The notes under the pieces: model-generated | Told to the model about the DNA's origin: nothing | Seen by the model: the letters and a program-made list of their open reading frames with translations, nothing else | The model's database searches: none | Origin: Clostridiales bacterium | GTDB lineage: Bacteria > Bacillota > Clostridia > Christensenellales > Pumilibacteraceae | Reading direction: 5' to 3' | DNA: 55,539 nt | NCBI GenBank assembly: GCA_003533505.1 | Contig: DQGD01000001.1 | Location: 188,441 to 243,979, forward strand | Shown: positions 1-8,083 of the stretch, piece by piece | How positions within the stretch are numbered: position 1 is the first letter of the stretch | How the letters are laid out: every line of letters starts with the position of its first letter | Position numbers and translations under genes: made by a program

Positions 1-1033
1 ACCTGTTGTAGGACGGGAGCCACACCTCGATGTCGTAGGTCTTTGCCGACGAGAAGCCGAGGTCGCCCGTCGACAGGCATACCACGCGGTACGGAAGCCC
101 GATTTTCTGAAGGATAAGCTCGGCCTCGTGAGTAAGCGACTCCAGCTCGTCCCAGCTATTTTCGGGCATCGTGAACTTGACGAGCTCGACTTTGTTGAAT
201 TGATGCTGACGGATAAGTCCGCGAGTATCCCTGCCCGCGCTGCCTGCCTCGCCGCGGAAGCAAGCGGTGTACGCGCAGTAGTAGTACGGAAGCTTCTCCG
301 CGTCAATCACTTCGCCGCGGTGCATGTTGGTTACGGGCACTTCGGCGGTAGGTATTAAAAAGTAATCGGTATTCTTGACGGCGTAGGCGTCCTCCTCGAA
401 TTTGGGAAGCTGTCCCGTGCCGGTCATACTGTCGCGGTTGACCATAAACGGCGGAAAAATCTCGGTGTAGCCGTTTGCGGTGTGCGTGTCGAGCATGAAG
501 TTAAAGATTGCGCGCTCCAGCCTTGCGCCCAAGCCGCGATAGACGGTAAAACGCGTGCCGGTGATTTTCGCGGCGGTAGCCGGGTCGAGGATATTCAGCG
601 AGTCGCCCAAGTCCCAATGCGCTTTGGGCTCGAAGTCGAATTTCGTCGGCTCCATAAACTTGCGGATTTCTACGTTTTCGGTGTCGTCCTTGCCGATAGG
701 CACGGTCTTGTCGGGGATATTCGGAATGGACAGCATCGCCATTCTCAGTCCCGATTCCACGGGTCCGAGCTCGTCGTCGAGCGCTTTGATTTTGTCGCCC
801 ACGTCTTTCATTCTCGCGATGATTTCGGAGGCGTCCTTCTTTTCTCTTTTGAGCGCGGCAACCTGAGCGGACTCGCGGTTTCTCTCCGCTTTCAGCGCTT
901 CGACTTCCTTCAGAATCTCGCGGCGCTGGCGGTCGAGTTCGAGCACGATGTCAACGTCGTACTCGCCGCTGCGAGTTTTCATAGCCGCTTTTACGAGGTC
1001 GGCGTTTTCCACAACGAATTTTACGTCTAACAT
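1..1033 (-). CDS. serS: Seryl-tRNA synthetase, N-terminal part (cut by window edge)
   Basis: Charges tRNA-Ser with serine in the cytoplasm. The reverse strand reads MLDVKFVVENADLVKAAM, then a charged stretch (about residues 25-100) matching the tRNA-binding coiled-coil arm, then the class II core with PTAEVPVTNMHRGE and, near the edge, CFRGEAGSAGRDTRGLIRQH, the motif 2 region typical of SerRS. About 344 of an expected 420-430 residues are present; the C-terminus with motif 3 lies beyond base 1. The ATG at 1031-1033 is preceded by an AAGG ribosome binding site and a good sigma-A promoter. The family assignment is firm. Confidence 0.96.
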   Translation of the reverse strand, partial: MLDVKFVVENADLVKAAMKTRSGEYDVDIVLELDRQRREILKEVEALKAERNRESAQVAALKREKKDASEIIARMKDVGDKIKALDDELGPVESGLRMAMLSIPNIPDKTVPIGKDDTENVEIRKFMEPTKFDFEPKAHWDLGDSLNILDPATAAKITGTRFTVYRGLGARLERAIFNFMLDTHTANGYTEIFPPFMVNRDSMTGTGQLPKFEEDAYAVKNTDYFLIPTAEVPVTNMHRGEVIDAEKLPYYYCAYTACFRGEAGSAGRDTRGLIRQHQFNKVELVKFTMPENSWDELESLTHEAELILQKIGLPYRVVCLSTGDLGFSSAKTYDIEVWLPSYNR

Positions 1034-1053
1034 AGCTTTACCTTCTTGGTGAA

Positions 1054-1093
1054 ATTATACCGCTATTATATACCATCGCAATGAAAAAATCAA
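1054..1093 (-). promoter_or_regulatory. Sigma-A promoter of serS
   Basis: On the reverse strand a TTGATT -35 box (1088-1093) is separated by 17 bp from a perfect TATAAT (1065-1070). A second TATAAT lies at 1054-1059. The serS start is 21 bp further on, so the leader is short and leaves no room for a T-box. Confidence 0.7.
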
Positions 1094-1161
1094 GGGTTCG
1101 CCGCTTTTCCGCGCGGTTTTTTATGAAAATGTCATTTTCGGGCGGCTGTAGCGTCGATTTT

Positions 1162-3015
1162 TCAGGCTTTGCCGCGCTTTTTCGCAGGCTTTACGGGACG
1201 AATGAACGGAATAATCCGCGCCGCTTCCTCGCGCGTGAACCATTTGAATGCCGCGATAACCGCGACGAAAGCCGCCGTCGCGGCTGTTCCCGATAATGCG
1301 AGCGCAAACAGCGGCTTTAATCCGCCGAGCACATAACTGAGCCCGATTCCCGTCGCGACGAACGCAGCCGCGGCAAGCGCGGGCGCGAGCGGCGATTTCG
1401 GGTGCGCGAGCGTGGGCACACGCTTTACGACGGATATTACGTCCAGCGTCGCCGTGACCGCGTAGCACAGCACCGAGCCTATCGCCGCGCCGTAAATCCC
1501 GAGGACGAACAGCAGACACGCCGTGACGGCTACCTTCGTCACCGCTCCGATGACCAGGTTTACGGCAGGGATTTTGGCTTCGCCCAAGCCCTGAAGCGCG
1601 GCTGTCGCGACCTGAATCACGCCGACGTAGAACACCGATACCGCCGAAATCCGCGTTAGCCTTATCGTCACGGCAAGCTGCGCCTCACCCAAACCGCGCG
1701 AGTACAGCGTTTTAACGATTAGCGGCGCGAACACGCTCAGCGCGAGCGCGCACAAAAGTCCTCCGATTAGGCACAGCTTAAACGAGAAACCGGCTTCTTT
1801 CGCCACGCGCTCGGGGTCGCGGCAGCATTTCGCCACGCGCGGCAAAAGCGCGGCGGAAATGGCGAAAATCACCGCGACGGGCATATTGATAAGCGTCGCA
1901 ACAGTGCCGCTCGTCAGTCCGTAGGCGGCGGTAGCCTCGGCGCGCCCCACTCCCGTATACGTCAGGATATTGATGACGAGCACGCTGTCGAGGAGCGCGG
2001 TGAGCGGCATGACGAGCGAGCCGAACGCCACGGGCACAGCCACGGCAAACAACTCGCGCAGTATTCCTCGCACGGTGGTTTCGTTCGGCGCGCGATTTTG
2101 CTTGCAGCTGTCCTGCAAACTCAGGTCAGCCGCGCCCGAAACGAGCTCCGCCGTCATGTCGCCGGCAAACTCGGCTTGAGCGGCTCCTTGGACGGCTTGC
2201 GCCGACTGCGCGTAAAGCTCGCCCTCGCGATTTCTCTCCGCTTCGCTCTCGTCGGCGGCAACTTTTCTTCGCGTGCGCTCGACGGCGGTTGCTTCCGTGC
2301 CGATTAAAAAAGCCTCGTCCGTGCCGAACCCCACGGAAAGCGCGCGGCAAGCGGCGTAGGCGCGGTTACGGCGGCGCGTTCTCTCGCTTATCAGGTAGGT
2401 CGCGGCAAGCGCGAGCGCGGCCAGCAGCTCGGACAGCGAAACGCCTGCGAGCGCGCCGAAAACTCCGCTCGCGTACCCCAGCGGCATCAGTTTGTAAGCA
2501 AAATACAGCCCGAACACGAGCTTGCCTGCTTGTTCGACGAGCTGCGACGCCGCTCCCGGCAGCATGTTCTCCCTGCCCTGAAAGTATCCGCGAAAGCACG
2601 AAATCACGGCGACAAACGCCACCGACGGCGCGATACCGTAGTAGGCGGTTTTCGCCTCGGCATTGCCTTGAAGCGCAGCCGCCGCGCCTCCGAATATCGC
2701 AAGCAGCGCGGTGCACAGAATCCCTATCGGCACGAGCGCGGCAAGCGACACCCCTAGCACTCTCCTCGCGCCCTTTTCGTCGCCGCAGGCAAGCTTTACC
2801 GCAACCAACCGCGAGATTGCGACGGGCAGTCCGCCGCTCGACACCGTGAGAAGCAGCGTGTACAGCGGAAAAACCAGCTGATACAAGCCCATTCCCTCGC
2901 CGCCCAGCACGTTGGTGAGCGGCACGCGGTACATCGCGCCCAAAAGCTTGGCTATCACCGACGCAACCGCAAGCATGCCTGCGCCCGTGAATAAATACCG
3001 AATGTTCCTTTTCAT
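1162..3015 (-). CDS. MOP-superfamily flippase (SpoVB / polysaccharide exporter type)
   Basis: A 617-residue polytopic membrane protein. Its start (GAGMLAVASVIAKLLGAMYR, then GGEGMGLYQLVFPLY) is characteristic of SpoVB/MurJ-type lipid-linked oligosaccharide flippases of Bacillota, which move undecaprenyl-linked precursors across the membrane. Hydrophobic segments fill roughly residues 10-210 and 318-600. Between them, residues about 210-317 form a hydrophilic Arg/Glu/Ala-rich stretch that should sit as a cytoplasmic loop and explains the length beyond the usual 500-550. The ATG follows an AAGGGA site. The gene is a single transcription unit opposite to nothing nearby; uppP, another undecaprenyl-cycle gene, lies 17 kb away. 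It could be SpoVB, MurJ or a capsule flippase; the sequence does not settle which. Confidence 0.85.
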   Translation of the reverse strand: MKRNIRYLFTGAGMLAVASVIAKLLGAMYRVPLTNVLGGEGMGLYQLVFPLYTLLLTVSSGGLPVAISRLVAVKLACGDEKGARRVLGVSLAALVPIGILCTALLAIFGGAAAALQGNAEAKTAYYGIAPSVAFVAVISCFRGYFQGRENMLPGAASQLVEQAGKLVFGLYFAYKLMPLGYASGVFGALAGVSLSELLAALALAATYLISERTRRRNRAYAACRALSVGFGTDEAFLIGTEATAVERTRRKVAADESEAERNREGELYAQSAQAVQGAAQAEFAGDMTAELVSGAADLSLQDSCKQNRAPNETTVRGILRELFAVAVPVAFGSLVMPLTALLDSVLVINILTYTGVGRAEATAAYGLTSGTVATLINMPVAVIFAISAALLPRVAKCCRDPERVAKEAGFSFKLCLIGGLLCALALSVFAPLIVKTLYSRGLGEAQLAVTIRLTRISAVSVFYVGVIQVATAALQGLGEAKIPAVNLVIGAVTKVAVTACLLFVLGIYGAAIGSVLCYAVTATLDVISVVKRVPTLAHPKSPLAPALAAAAFVATGIGLSYVLGGLKPLFALALSGTAATAAFVAVIAAFKWFTREEAARIIPFIRPVKPAKKRGKA

Positions 3016-3078
3016 TCCCTTAGTATGCGCGTTTTATCGTGAGGATTATTATAGTGAGATTCGCTCTTTCGCGCGAGT

Positions 3079-3165
3079 TAAGGATTAGTAATCGCTCCAT
3101 GCAGGGGATTCCACGCTTCGGCTTCGCCTCGCTCTGAATGACGTGGTAAACGGAGGGTACACGTT
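3079..3165. repeat. Palindromic intergenic repeat, family B copy 1
   Basis: It starts with TAAGGATTAGTAATCGCTCC and ends with a CGGAGGGTACACGTT edge; inside is an inverted GATTCCACG...GAATGACGTGG pair. Related copies are at 40116-40220, 40355-40458 and 55297-55397. The first 25 bp recur alone at about 21831-21855, and a diverged version at 20131-20150. It directly adjoins element A copy 1, in the same order as at 40 kb. The non-coding stretch 3016-3606 is made up of the flippase start region plus these two repeats. Confidence 0.75.
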
Positions 3166-3198
3166 AAATTTAATTCGATTTTCACAATACTTACGTTT

Positions 3199-3567
3199 GT
3201 CACGCGGTACACAAGCTACACCCTGTTCCCGACCTTAGAGGAGTTGCGGGCGCGACGCGGCGGTGCGTAGCACCGTAAAAACAATTCAGTGAATTGTTTT
3301 TAGCCAAAGCGGGGAGCAATCTATGATTGCGACCTGGGGGGCTTTGCCTTAGGGGGACACAGCCGCAAGTGTCCCCCAATGACTTTTTTGCTACTTTTTT
3401 CGTCACCTGAAAAAAGTAGATTTCTTCTTTCTATCAGCTATAATTACAGCCGCTCTATTAAAACTAACTTTTCTACCGCAATTAAAAGAAAAAAGCAGCA
3501 TTACCTGCTTTAACGCAAAATAACGCTACTTGAAAATTCGGGCTTTTGGGGGGGCAATTACGCCCCC
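3199..3567 (-). ncRNA. Structured 3'-UTR element A, copy 1 (downstream of copA)
   Basis: Begins 40 bp after the copA stop on the copA strand and matches 39729-40045. Hairpins shared with the second copy: P1 GGGGGC/GCCCCC (3548-3567); P2 GTAGCGTTA/TAATGCTGC with two G-U pairs (3495-3529); P3 CTACTTTTTTC/GAAAAAAGTAG (3391-3419); P4 GGGGGACAC/GTGTCCCCC (3352-3377). Stems differ between the copies in compensatory ways while loops stay similar. This copy has about 100 extra bp (about 3250-3350) carrying three further perfect hairpins with 3-nt loops: 3261-3275, 3277-3301 and 3316-3330. The element ends at GTACCGCGTGAC (3199-3210). Function unknown; it could be a structured RNA or a folded non-autonomous mobile element. 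Confidence 0.6.
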
Positions 3568-3606
3568 GACTCCTAAAATTTCGGGTTATAGGGGCAACCG
3601 GGCTCC

Positions 3607-6102
3607 TTACTTTACTACGTTATAGCCGGCTTTCTTCACAGCTTTTTCGAGCGCCTTTTCGGCGACTTCTTTTGAGAGAGTGACCACCGCTAAGCCCGTT
3701 TCGTGACTGACCTCGGCGGACGCAACGCCGTCGACGGCTTCGAGCGCATCTTTTACTCGCTTCGAGCAGTGACCGCAACTCATTCCCTCGATTTTCAACG
3801 TTTTTTTCATACTATCTACCTCCGTGAGTTTATTTTCGTTATTGACCTTGTCGCGGCGACGGTAGCGGATTTTCTTTACGGGGTCGAACAGATTAAGCCT
3901 GAGCGCGTTGAGCACCACGCACACGCTGGACAGGCTCATTGCCGCCGCGCCGAACATGGGGTCGAGTTCCCAGCCCGTGAGCGGAATCCACAGCCCGGCT
4001 GCAAACGGAATACACAGCGCGTTGTAGACAAACGCCCAGAACAGGTTTTCCTTGACGTTGGTGAGCGTGCGCTTGCCGAGTTTCAGCGCCTCGGCAACGC
4101 CCATAAGCCCTGCGCCCGACAGCACCACGTCGGCGGCGTCGATAGCCACATCCGTACCTGCGCCGATTGCTATACCGAGGTCGGCGGCGGTAAGCGCGGG
4201 CGCGTCGTTTATGCCGTCGCCCACCATCGCTACTCTGCCGCGCGTCTTAAGCTCGCCGATTACCCGTTCCTTGCCGTCGGGGAGCACGCCTGCGATAACC
4301 TCGTCCACGCCTGCGAGCCTGCCGACAGCCGCCGCGGTGCGCTCGTTGTCGCCCGTCAGCATGACCACCTTAACGCCCATGCGCTTGAGCTCAAGGATTG
4401 CGCTCGCACCGTCGGGCTTTATGGGGTCGGCGACGGCAATCACGCCCAAAAACTTGCCTGCCGCCGCAAAGAACAGCGGCGTTTTGCCGTTCTCGGCGAG
4501 CTCGTCCGCCTTTTTCAACGTTTCATCGTCTATGTCCGCAACCGTCGACACGAACTTCGCGTTGCCGCCGTACAGCGCCGCGCCGTCGAGAGTTCCGGAC
4601 AAGCCGTTGCCGGGTCGAGCCTCGAAGTCCGCAACCTCGACTGCGGCTACGCCGTTAGCTTCGGCATAGCCCACAACAGCCTTTGCAAGCGGATGCTCGC
4701 TCTTTTTTTCGAGCGCGTAAGCCGCCGCCACGAGCTCGGCTTCGCTGCAGCAAACCGCTATCACGTCGGTGACTACGGGGTGTCCGACGGTTATCGTGCC
4801 CGTCTTGTCGAGCGCGACTATATCGATTTTCGCCGCGGATTCCAGCGCCTCGGCGGTCTTAAAAAGCAGTCCGTGCTTCGCGCCCTTGCCGCTTCCCACC
4901 ATAATCGCCACGGGCGTGGCGAGTCCCAGCGCGCATGGACAGGAAATGACCAGAACCGAAATCGCACGGGCGAGAATAAAGCCTATATCCCTGCCGGCTA
5001 TCGCCCAAGCGATTGCGGTGACTATTGCGATGCCGATGACCACGGGCACGAACACGCCCGAAACCCTGTCGGCGATTTTCGCGATGGGCGCTTTTGTCGC
5101 CGCCGAGTCCTCGACGAGCTTGATTATCTGCGCGAGCGCGGTGTCCTTGCCTACCCTTGTCGCGCGGCACCTGAGAAAGCCGGACGTATTGATTGTAGCC
5201 GCGCTCACACTGTCGCCTTCCGCTTTGTCCACGGGCACGCTCTCGCCGGTAAGCGCGGACTCGTTCACCGCCGAAAATCCGTCCAGCACCACGCCGTCGA
5301 CGGGTATACTCTCGCCCGGACGCACCACGAAAACGTCTCCCGGCACTACTTCCGCCGCCGGCACGCTTACCTCTTTGCCGTCCCTTACAATCGTAGCCGT
5401 CTTGGGCGTGAGCTTCACAAGGCTTTTGATTGCGTCGGTGGTCTTGCCCTTGGCGCGTGCCTCGAGCGTTTTTCCCACGGTAATCAGCGTGAGAATCATC
5501 GCCGCCGACTCGAAATACAGCCCGTGAAGATAGCTCATCGACTGCGCGGAATCGGCTGTCGTCATTGTGAACATCACGGCGATACTGTAAAGGTACGCCA
5601 CGCCCGAGCCCATAGCCACCAGCGTGTCCATATTGGGCGAGCCGTGCACCACGCTCTTGAAACCGCTGACGAAAAATTTACGGTTAATCACGAGTATAAT
5701 CGTGGTTAGCAGCAGCTCGATGAGCGCGAGCGCCATGTGATTATGGTTGAGTACGCTCGGCAGCCACCAACCCCACATGACGTGTCCCATCGAAATATAC
5801 ATCAGCGCGAGCAGTACGACTATCGACGAAATAAGTCGAACGCGCAGCGCTTTCTCCGCGGCGTTGTCCGTTTTTTCGGCGGTAGCGGCAGCCGCGGATT
5901 CGCCGTCCGCGCTCGCCGCGCCGTAGCCTGCCTTCTCCACAGCCGCGATAATCGCTTCCTCGGAAGCCGTACCTTCAACGCCCATGTCGCCCGTCAGAAG
6001 ATTGACGGAGCACGCCGTAACGCCGCTCAATTTTTTCACGGCTTTTTCCACTCGCGCCGAGCAAGCCGCGCAGCTCATTCCGCTGACCTTAAACTGTTTC
6101 AT
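3607..6102 (-). CDS. copA: Cu(I)-exporting P1B-type ATPase with HMA domains at both ends (CopA-CopZ fusion)
   Basis: Pumps Cu+ out of the cytoplasm using ATP. An N-terminal heavy-metal domain has GMSCAACSARVE (Cys11, Cys14). Membrane helices follow from about residue 88, the actuator TGES at about 285-288, the CPC metal motif at 388-390, the DKTGT phosphorylation site (Asp432), a GDGINDAP hinge, and MSLSSVCVVLNALRL in the last helix, the Cu+-ATPase signature. Unusually, the frame runs on through a short polar linker into a second complete HMA domain (residues 765-831, GMSCGHC) that looks like the chaperone CopZ. That domain has its own Met and a strong ribosome binding site. The gene lies 7 bp after csoR and shares its promoter. 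Start ATG follows an AACGGAAATG context; the N-terminal motif position is normal. Confidence 0.95.
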   Translation of the reverse strand: MKQFKVSGMSCAACSARVEKAVKKLSGVTACSVNLLTGDMGVEGTASEEAIIAAVEKAGYGAASADGESAAAATAEKTDNAAEKALRVRLISSIVVLLALMYISMGHVMWGWWLPSVLNHNHMALALIELLLTTIILVINRKFFVSGFKSVVHGSPNMDTLVAMGSGVAYLYSIAVMFTMTTADSAQSMSYLHGLYFESAAMILTLITVGKTLEARAKGKTTDAIKSLVKLTPKTATIVRDGKEVSVPAAEVVPGDVFVVRPGESIPVDGVVLDGFSAVNESALTGESVPVDKAEGDSVSAATINTSGFLRCRATRVGKDTALAQIIKLVEDSAATKAPIAKIADRVSGVFVPVVIGIAIVTAIAWAIAGRDIGFILARAISVLVISCPCALGLATPVAIMVGSGKGAKHGLLFKTAEALESAAKIDIVALDKTGTITVGHPVVTDVIAVCCSEAELVAAAYALEKKSEHPLAKAVVGYAEANGVAAVEVADFEARPGNGLSGTLDGAALYGGNAKFVSTVADIDDETLKKADELAENGKTPLFFAAAGKFLGVIAVADPIKPDGASAILELKRMGVKVVMLTGDNERTAAAVGRLAGVDEVIAGVLPDGKERVIGELKTRGRVAMVGDGINDAPALTAADLGIAIGAGTDVAIDAADVVLSGAGLMGVAEALKLGKRTLTNVKENLFWAFVYNALCIPFAAGLWIPLTGWELDPMFGAAAMSLSSVCVVLNALRLNLFDPVKKIRYRRRDKVNNENKLTEVDSMKKTLKIEGMSCGHCSKRVKDALEAVDGVASAEVSHETGLAVVTLSKEVAEKALEKAVKKAGYNVVK
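3808..3823 (-). promoter_or_regulatory. copZ: Internal ribosome binding site and ATG for a free CopZ-like protein
   Basis: Inside copA and in frame, a GGAGG (3819-3823) sits 8 nt before ATG (3808-3810). Initiation here would give a 67-residue protein ending at 3607: an HMA fold with GMSCGHC (Cys12, Cys15), the usual size of CopZ. No stop codon separates it from the ATPase, so both the fused and free forms could be made from one mRNA. The simplest history is loss of the stop between adjacent copA and copZ genes. Whether internal initiation occurs is inferred. Confidence 0.6.
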
Positions 6103-6109
6103 TTCCGTT

Positions 6110-6481
6110 TTACCTCATCAGCCGCTCGACAACCGTCGCCAGCTCGTCCGCCGTTTCGGTCTTGCCTTGGCGCAAATCCTCCGCAACGCAGGTGCGTATG
6201 TGCTTGGAAATAAGCTCGCGGTTGACGGCGTTGAGCGCAGCCGCCACCGCCGAAACCTGCGTGATAACGTCCGTGCAGTAGGCGTCGTTTTCAATCATTT
6301 TCTCTATTCCGCGCACCTGCCCTTCCACTCTGCGCAGCCTGTTCAGTATCGCCGCGCGTTCCTTTTCCGTGCGCTCCTTTTTCCTTGCGCAGCACGCGCA
6401 AGCCTCCGTTTCCACGCCCGTAAAGTCCGCGCAGTCCTCGCACGCGCCGTCGTTTTTCGTTTTCTTTTCCCCGTCAGACAT
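6110..6481 (-). CDS. csoR: Copper-sensing transcriptional repressor CsoR
   Basis: A 123-residue member of the CsoR/RcnR/FrmR all-helical repressor family, which leaves DNA when Cu(I) binds. The family core starts at about residue 43 (ILNRLRRVEGQVRGIEKMI), and the copper ligands Cys69, His94 and Cys98 (KHIRTC) are all present, favouring copper sensing. Added at the N-terminus is a roughly 40-residue extension with five cysteines (Cys14, 17, 28, 30, 31), longer and more cysteine-rich than most family members. It is first in a two-gene operon with copA (7-bp gap), and its promoter carries a matching operator, so autoregulation is expected. Confidence 0.93.
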   Translation of the reverse strand: MSDGEKKTKNDGACEDCADFTGVETEACACCARKKERTEKERAAILNRLRRVEGQVRGIEKMIENDAYCTDVITQVSAVAAALNAVNRELISKHIRTCVAEDLRQGKTETADELATVVERLMR

Positions 6482-6504
6482 AATGCACCTCGATTTTTTA
6501 TTCT

Positions 6505-6555
6505 ATACCCCTTGGGGGTATGAATATAGTAACGCTTTCGTCCGGCGATTGTCAA
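6505..6555 (-). promoter_or_regulatory. csoR-copA promoter with CsoR operator
   Basis: On the reverse strand, TTGACA (6550-6555), an 18-bp spacer and TACTAT (6526-6531) form the promoter. Just downstream, at 6505-6521, lies ATACCCCCAAGGGGTAT, a GC-tract palindrome with A/T edges of the kind bound by CsoR. It overlaps the expected transcription start, so bound repressor would block initiation. Confidence 0.85.
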
Positions 6556-6641
6556 GCGATTTCGCGTATTATTTAAAAAGTATTGCCGTTTCAGTGCTGA
6601 AATATGGGGAAACGCGCGGCGATTTTTTTGCGGCAGGCGAC

Positions 6642-6677
6642 AAAAAACCGCTCCCTCGCGGCTACGGGGGAAGCGGT
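6642..6677 (-). terminator. Intrinsic terminator after the ComEC-like gene
   Basis: Reverse strand: CCGCTTCCCC pairs with GAGGGAGCGG (arms 6666-6676 and 6648-6657), followed by a T6 run (6642-6647). It ends the ECF-patatin-MBL operon. Confidence 0.75.
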
Positions 6678-6707
6678 CGATTGCGTTTTTAACGTATTAT
6701 TTTCGGG

Positions 6708-8066
6708 TTATTTCTTTTTGGCTAGCTTTTTGGCTTTCTTTCTTGCCGCCGCAATCGCAGGCTCGACGAGAATGACGAGCGCGACAACGACAAAGATACT
6801 GAGCGCGATATACCGCCAATCAACGGTCTTTTCCTGCGTTTTGACCATGGGGTCTGCGCCGTAGAACAGTCTGAAATCGGAGGTCGCCTCGTTGTAGCGC
6901 ACGGACAGCACTATCGTGCCGTTCCGGTCGGTGCGCAGAATGTTCTTGTCCTGAAAACCGTCTTTTTTGAACTGCTCCAGCTTTTCGGCGTGCGGATGCT
7001 TGTATTTATTGTTAAGACCGCAGCTGATAACGATCAGCGTGTTCGGGCGCGATTCGGCGGTGGTCACGGCTTCGACAAACGCTTCGCCCGTGCTAGTGCG
7101 GCTGCCGTGGTGTCCTGCCTTTATCACGTCGACGGAATAATTGTCGTCGAACACCGAGAACTTGCCCTCGCGAGCCTTGGCTTTTTCCGCGAACTCGGCT
7201 TCGCCCTCTTTTTCGCAGTCGCCCGTGAGCGCGATTTTAATACCCTCGTATTCGAGTATCATTATCGGCGAATAGTTGTTCCAATCTTTGTAGCTGTTGC
7301 TGTTCGGTCCGTAGAAGCTGAGCGAATAGTAGCCGTCGTCGCCCGGCTTTGCGTCGGCCGCGTCGGGCACGATGGGGTCGAGCTCGAAAGAATTTATGTA
7401 CACTTTGTACTCGTCGCCGAACTTGTTTTTGCCCTTGCTCGCGGCGGCGATGACGTCCTTGTACGCGGCGGTGCCCTTCGACACGCAGTCGGAAGTGAGC
7501 AGCGACGCGTCGGGGTCGACGTAGTCCTTATAATTGCACTTGACGTTGGGACGGTAGAAATTCTTTGCCGGATACTTGTTGAGCACGTCGTCCAGCGAGC
7601 CGCAATGGTCGGAATCGGTGTGCGTGAGTATCGCGTAGTCGAAATAGGTTATCTTGTTGCCGTCCTTGTCGGTTATGTTCTCGTCTATGTAGCCGAGCAG
7701 CGCGTCCTTGGCGTCCTTTTCGCCGCCGTCGATAATCATTTTCTTGCCGTCGGGAAGCTCGACAATGCACGCGTCGCCCTGTCCCACGTCCACGAAATGC
7801 ACGTTGAGGTCGCCGGCAACGCTCTTTTTCCTGATGTCGCCGGCAGTGGTTCCCTCGTACTCCGTCTTTTCGATTTTCTCCAGCCCCAGCGCGAGGTTAA
7901 TCTGATTTTCAAACAGCAGGCTCACGCCGAGCAGCACGCCCACCACGAGCACTATCGCTATTCTTATGCCCCAATGCGGCTTGTATGCGCTCTTCTTGCC
8001 GCCGCTCCTGCTGCCCGAGCTTTTGGGCGCGGTCGAGCCCGTCTTGCCGTTTTTCCTTTCAGCCAT
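6708..8066 (-). CDS. Membrane-anchored ComEC/Rec2-like metallo-beta-lactamase fold protein
   Basis: A 452-residue protein with a basic, Ser/Gly-rich start, a membrane segment at about 33-52, a metallo-beta-lactamase fold, and a second membrane segment near the C-terminus (about 417-437) followed by a Lys-rich tail. Metal motifs are clear: HFVDVGQGDACIVELPDG and HTDSDHCG (His149, Asp151, Asp153, His154), with LTGDCE and AGHHGSRTST downstream, the pattern of the extracellular ComEC hydrolase domain. The competence pore domain of ComEC is absent, so this is a stand-alone version whose substrate is unknown (nuclease or phosphodiesterase-like). ATG follows AGGAGG. Last of three genes with the patatin (17-bp gap) and ECF S component. 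Confidence 0.85.
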   Translation of the reverse strand: MAERKNGKTGSTAPKSSGSRSGGKKSAYKPHWGIRIAIVLVVGVLLGVSLLFENQINLALGLEKIEKTEYEGTTAGDIRKKSVAGDLNVHFVDVGQGDACIVELPDGKKMIIDGGEKDAKDALLGYIDENITDKDGNKITYFDYAILTHTDSDHCGSLDDVLNKYPAKNFYRPNVKCNYKDYVDPDASLLTSDCVSKGTAAYKDVIAAASKGKNKFGDEYKVYINSFELDPIVPDAADAKPGDDGYYSLSFYGPNSNSYKDWNNYSPIMILEYEGIKIALTGDCEKEGEAEFAEKAKAREGKFSVFDDNYSVDVIKAGHHGSRTSTGEAFVEAVTTAESRPNTLIVISCGLNNKYKHPHAEKLEQFKKDGFQDKNILRTDRNGTIVLSVRYNEATSDFRLFYGADPMVKTQEKTVDWRYIALSIFVVVALVILVEPAIAAARKKAKKLAKKK

Positions 8067-8083
8067 AATTCTCCTCCTAAATC

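Noticed and set aside
3200..3406. 68-codon ORF (minus) inside element A copy 1
   Set aside because: The matching stretch of copy 2 has a stop codon, and the conserved feature is base pairing. No ribosome binding site is seen. It is probably a by-product of the repeat.
3703..5709. 668-codon plus-strand ORF opposite copA, and similar long antisense ORFs (44601-47036, 22172-27838, 28306-29943, 52079-53620)
   Set aside because: They are shadows of GC-biased genes on the other strand: Arg/His/Val-rich, no domains and no ribosome binding sites.
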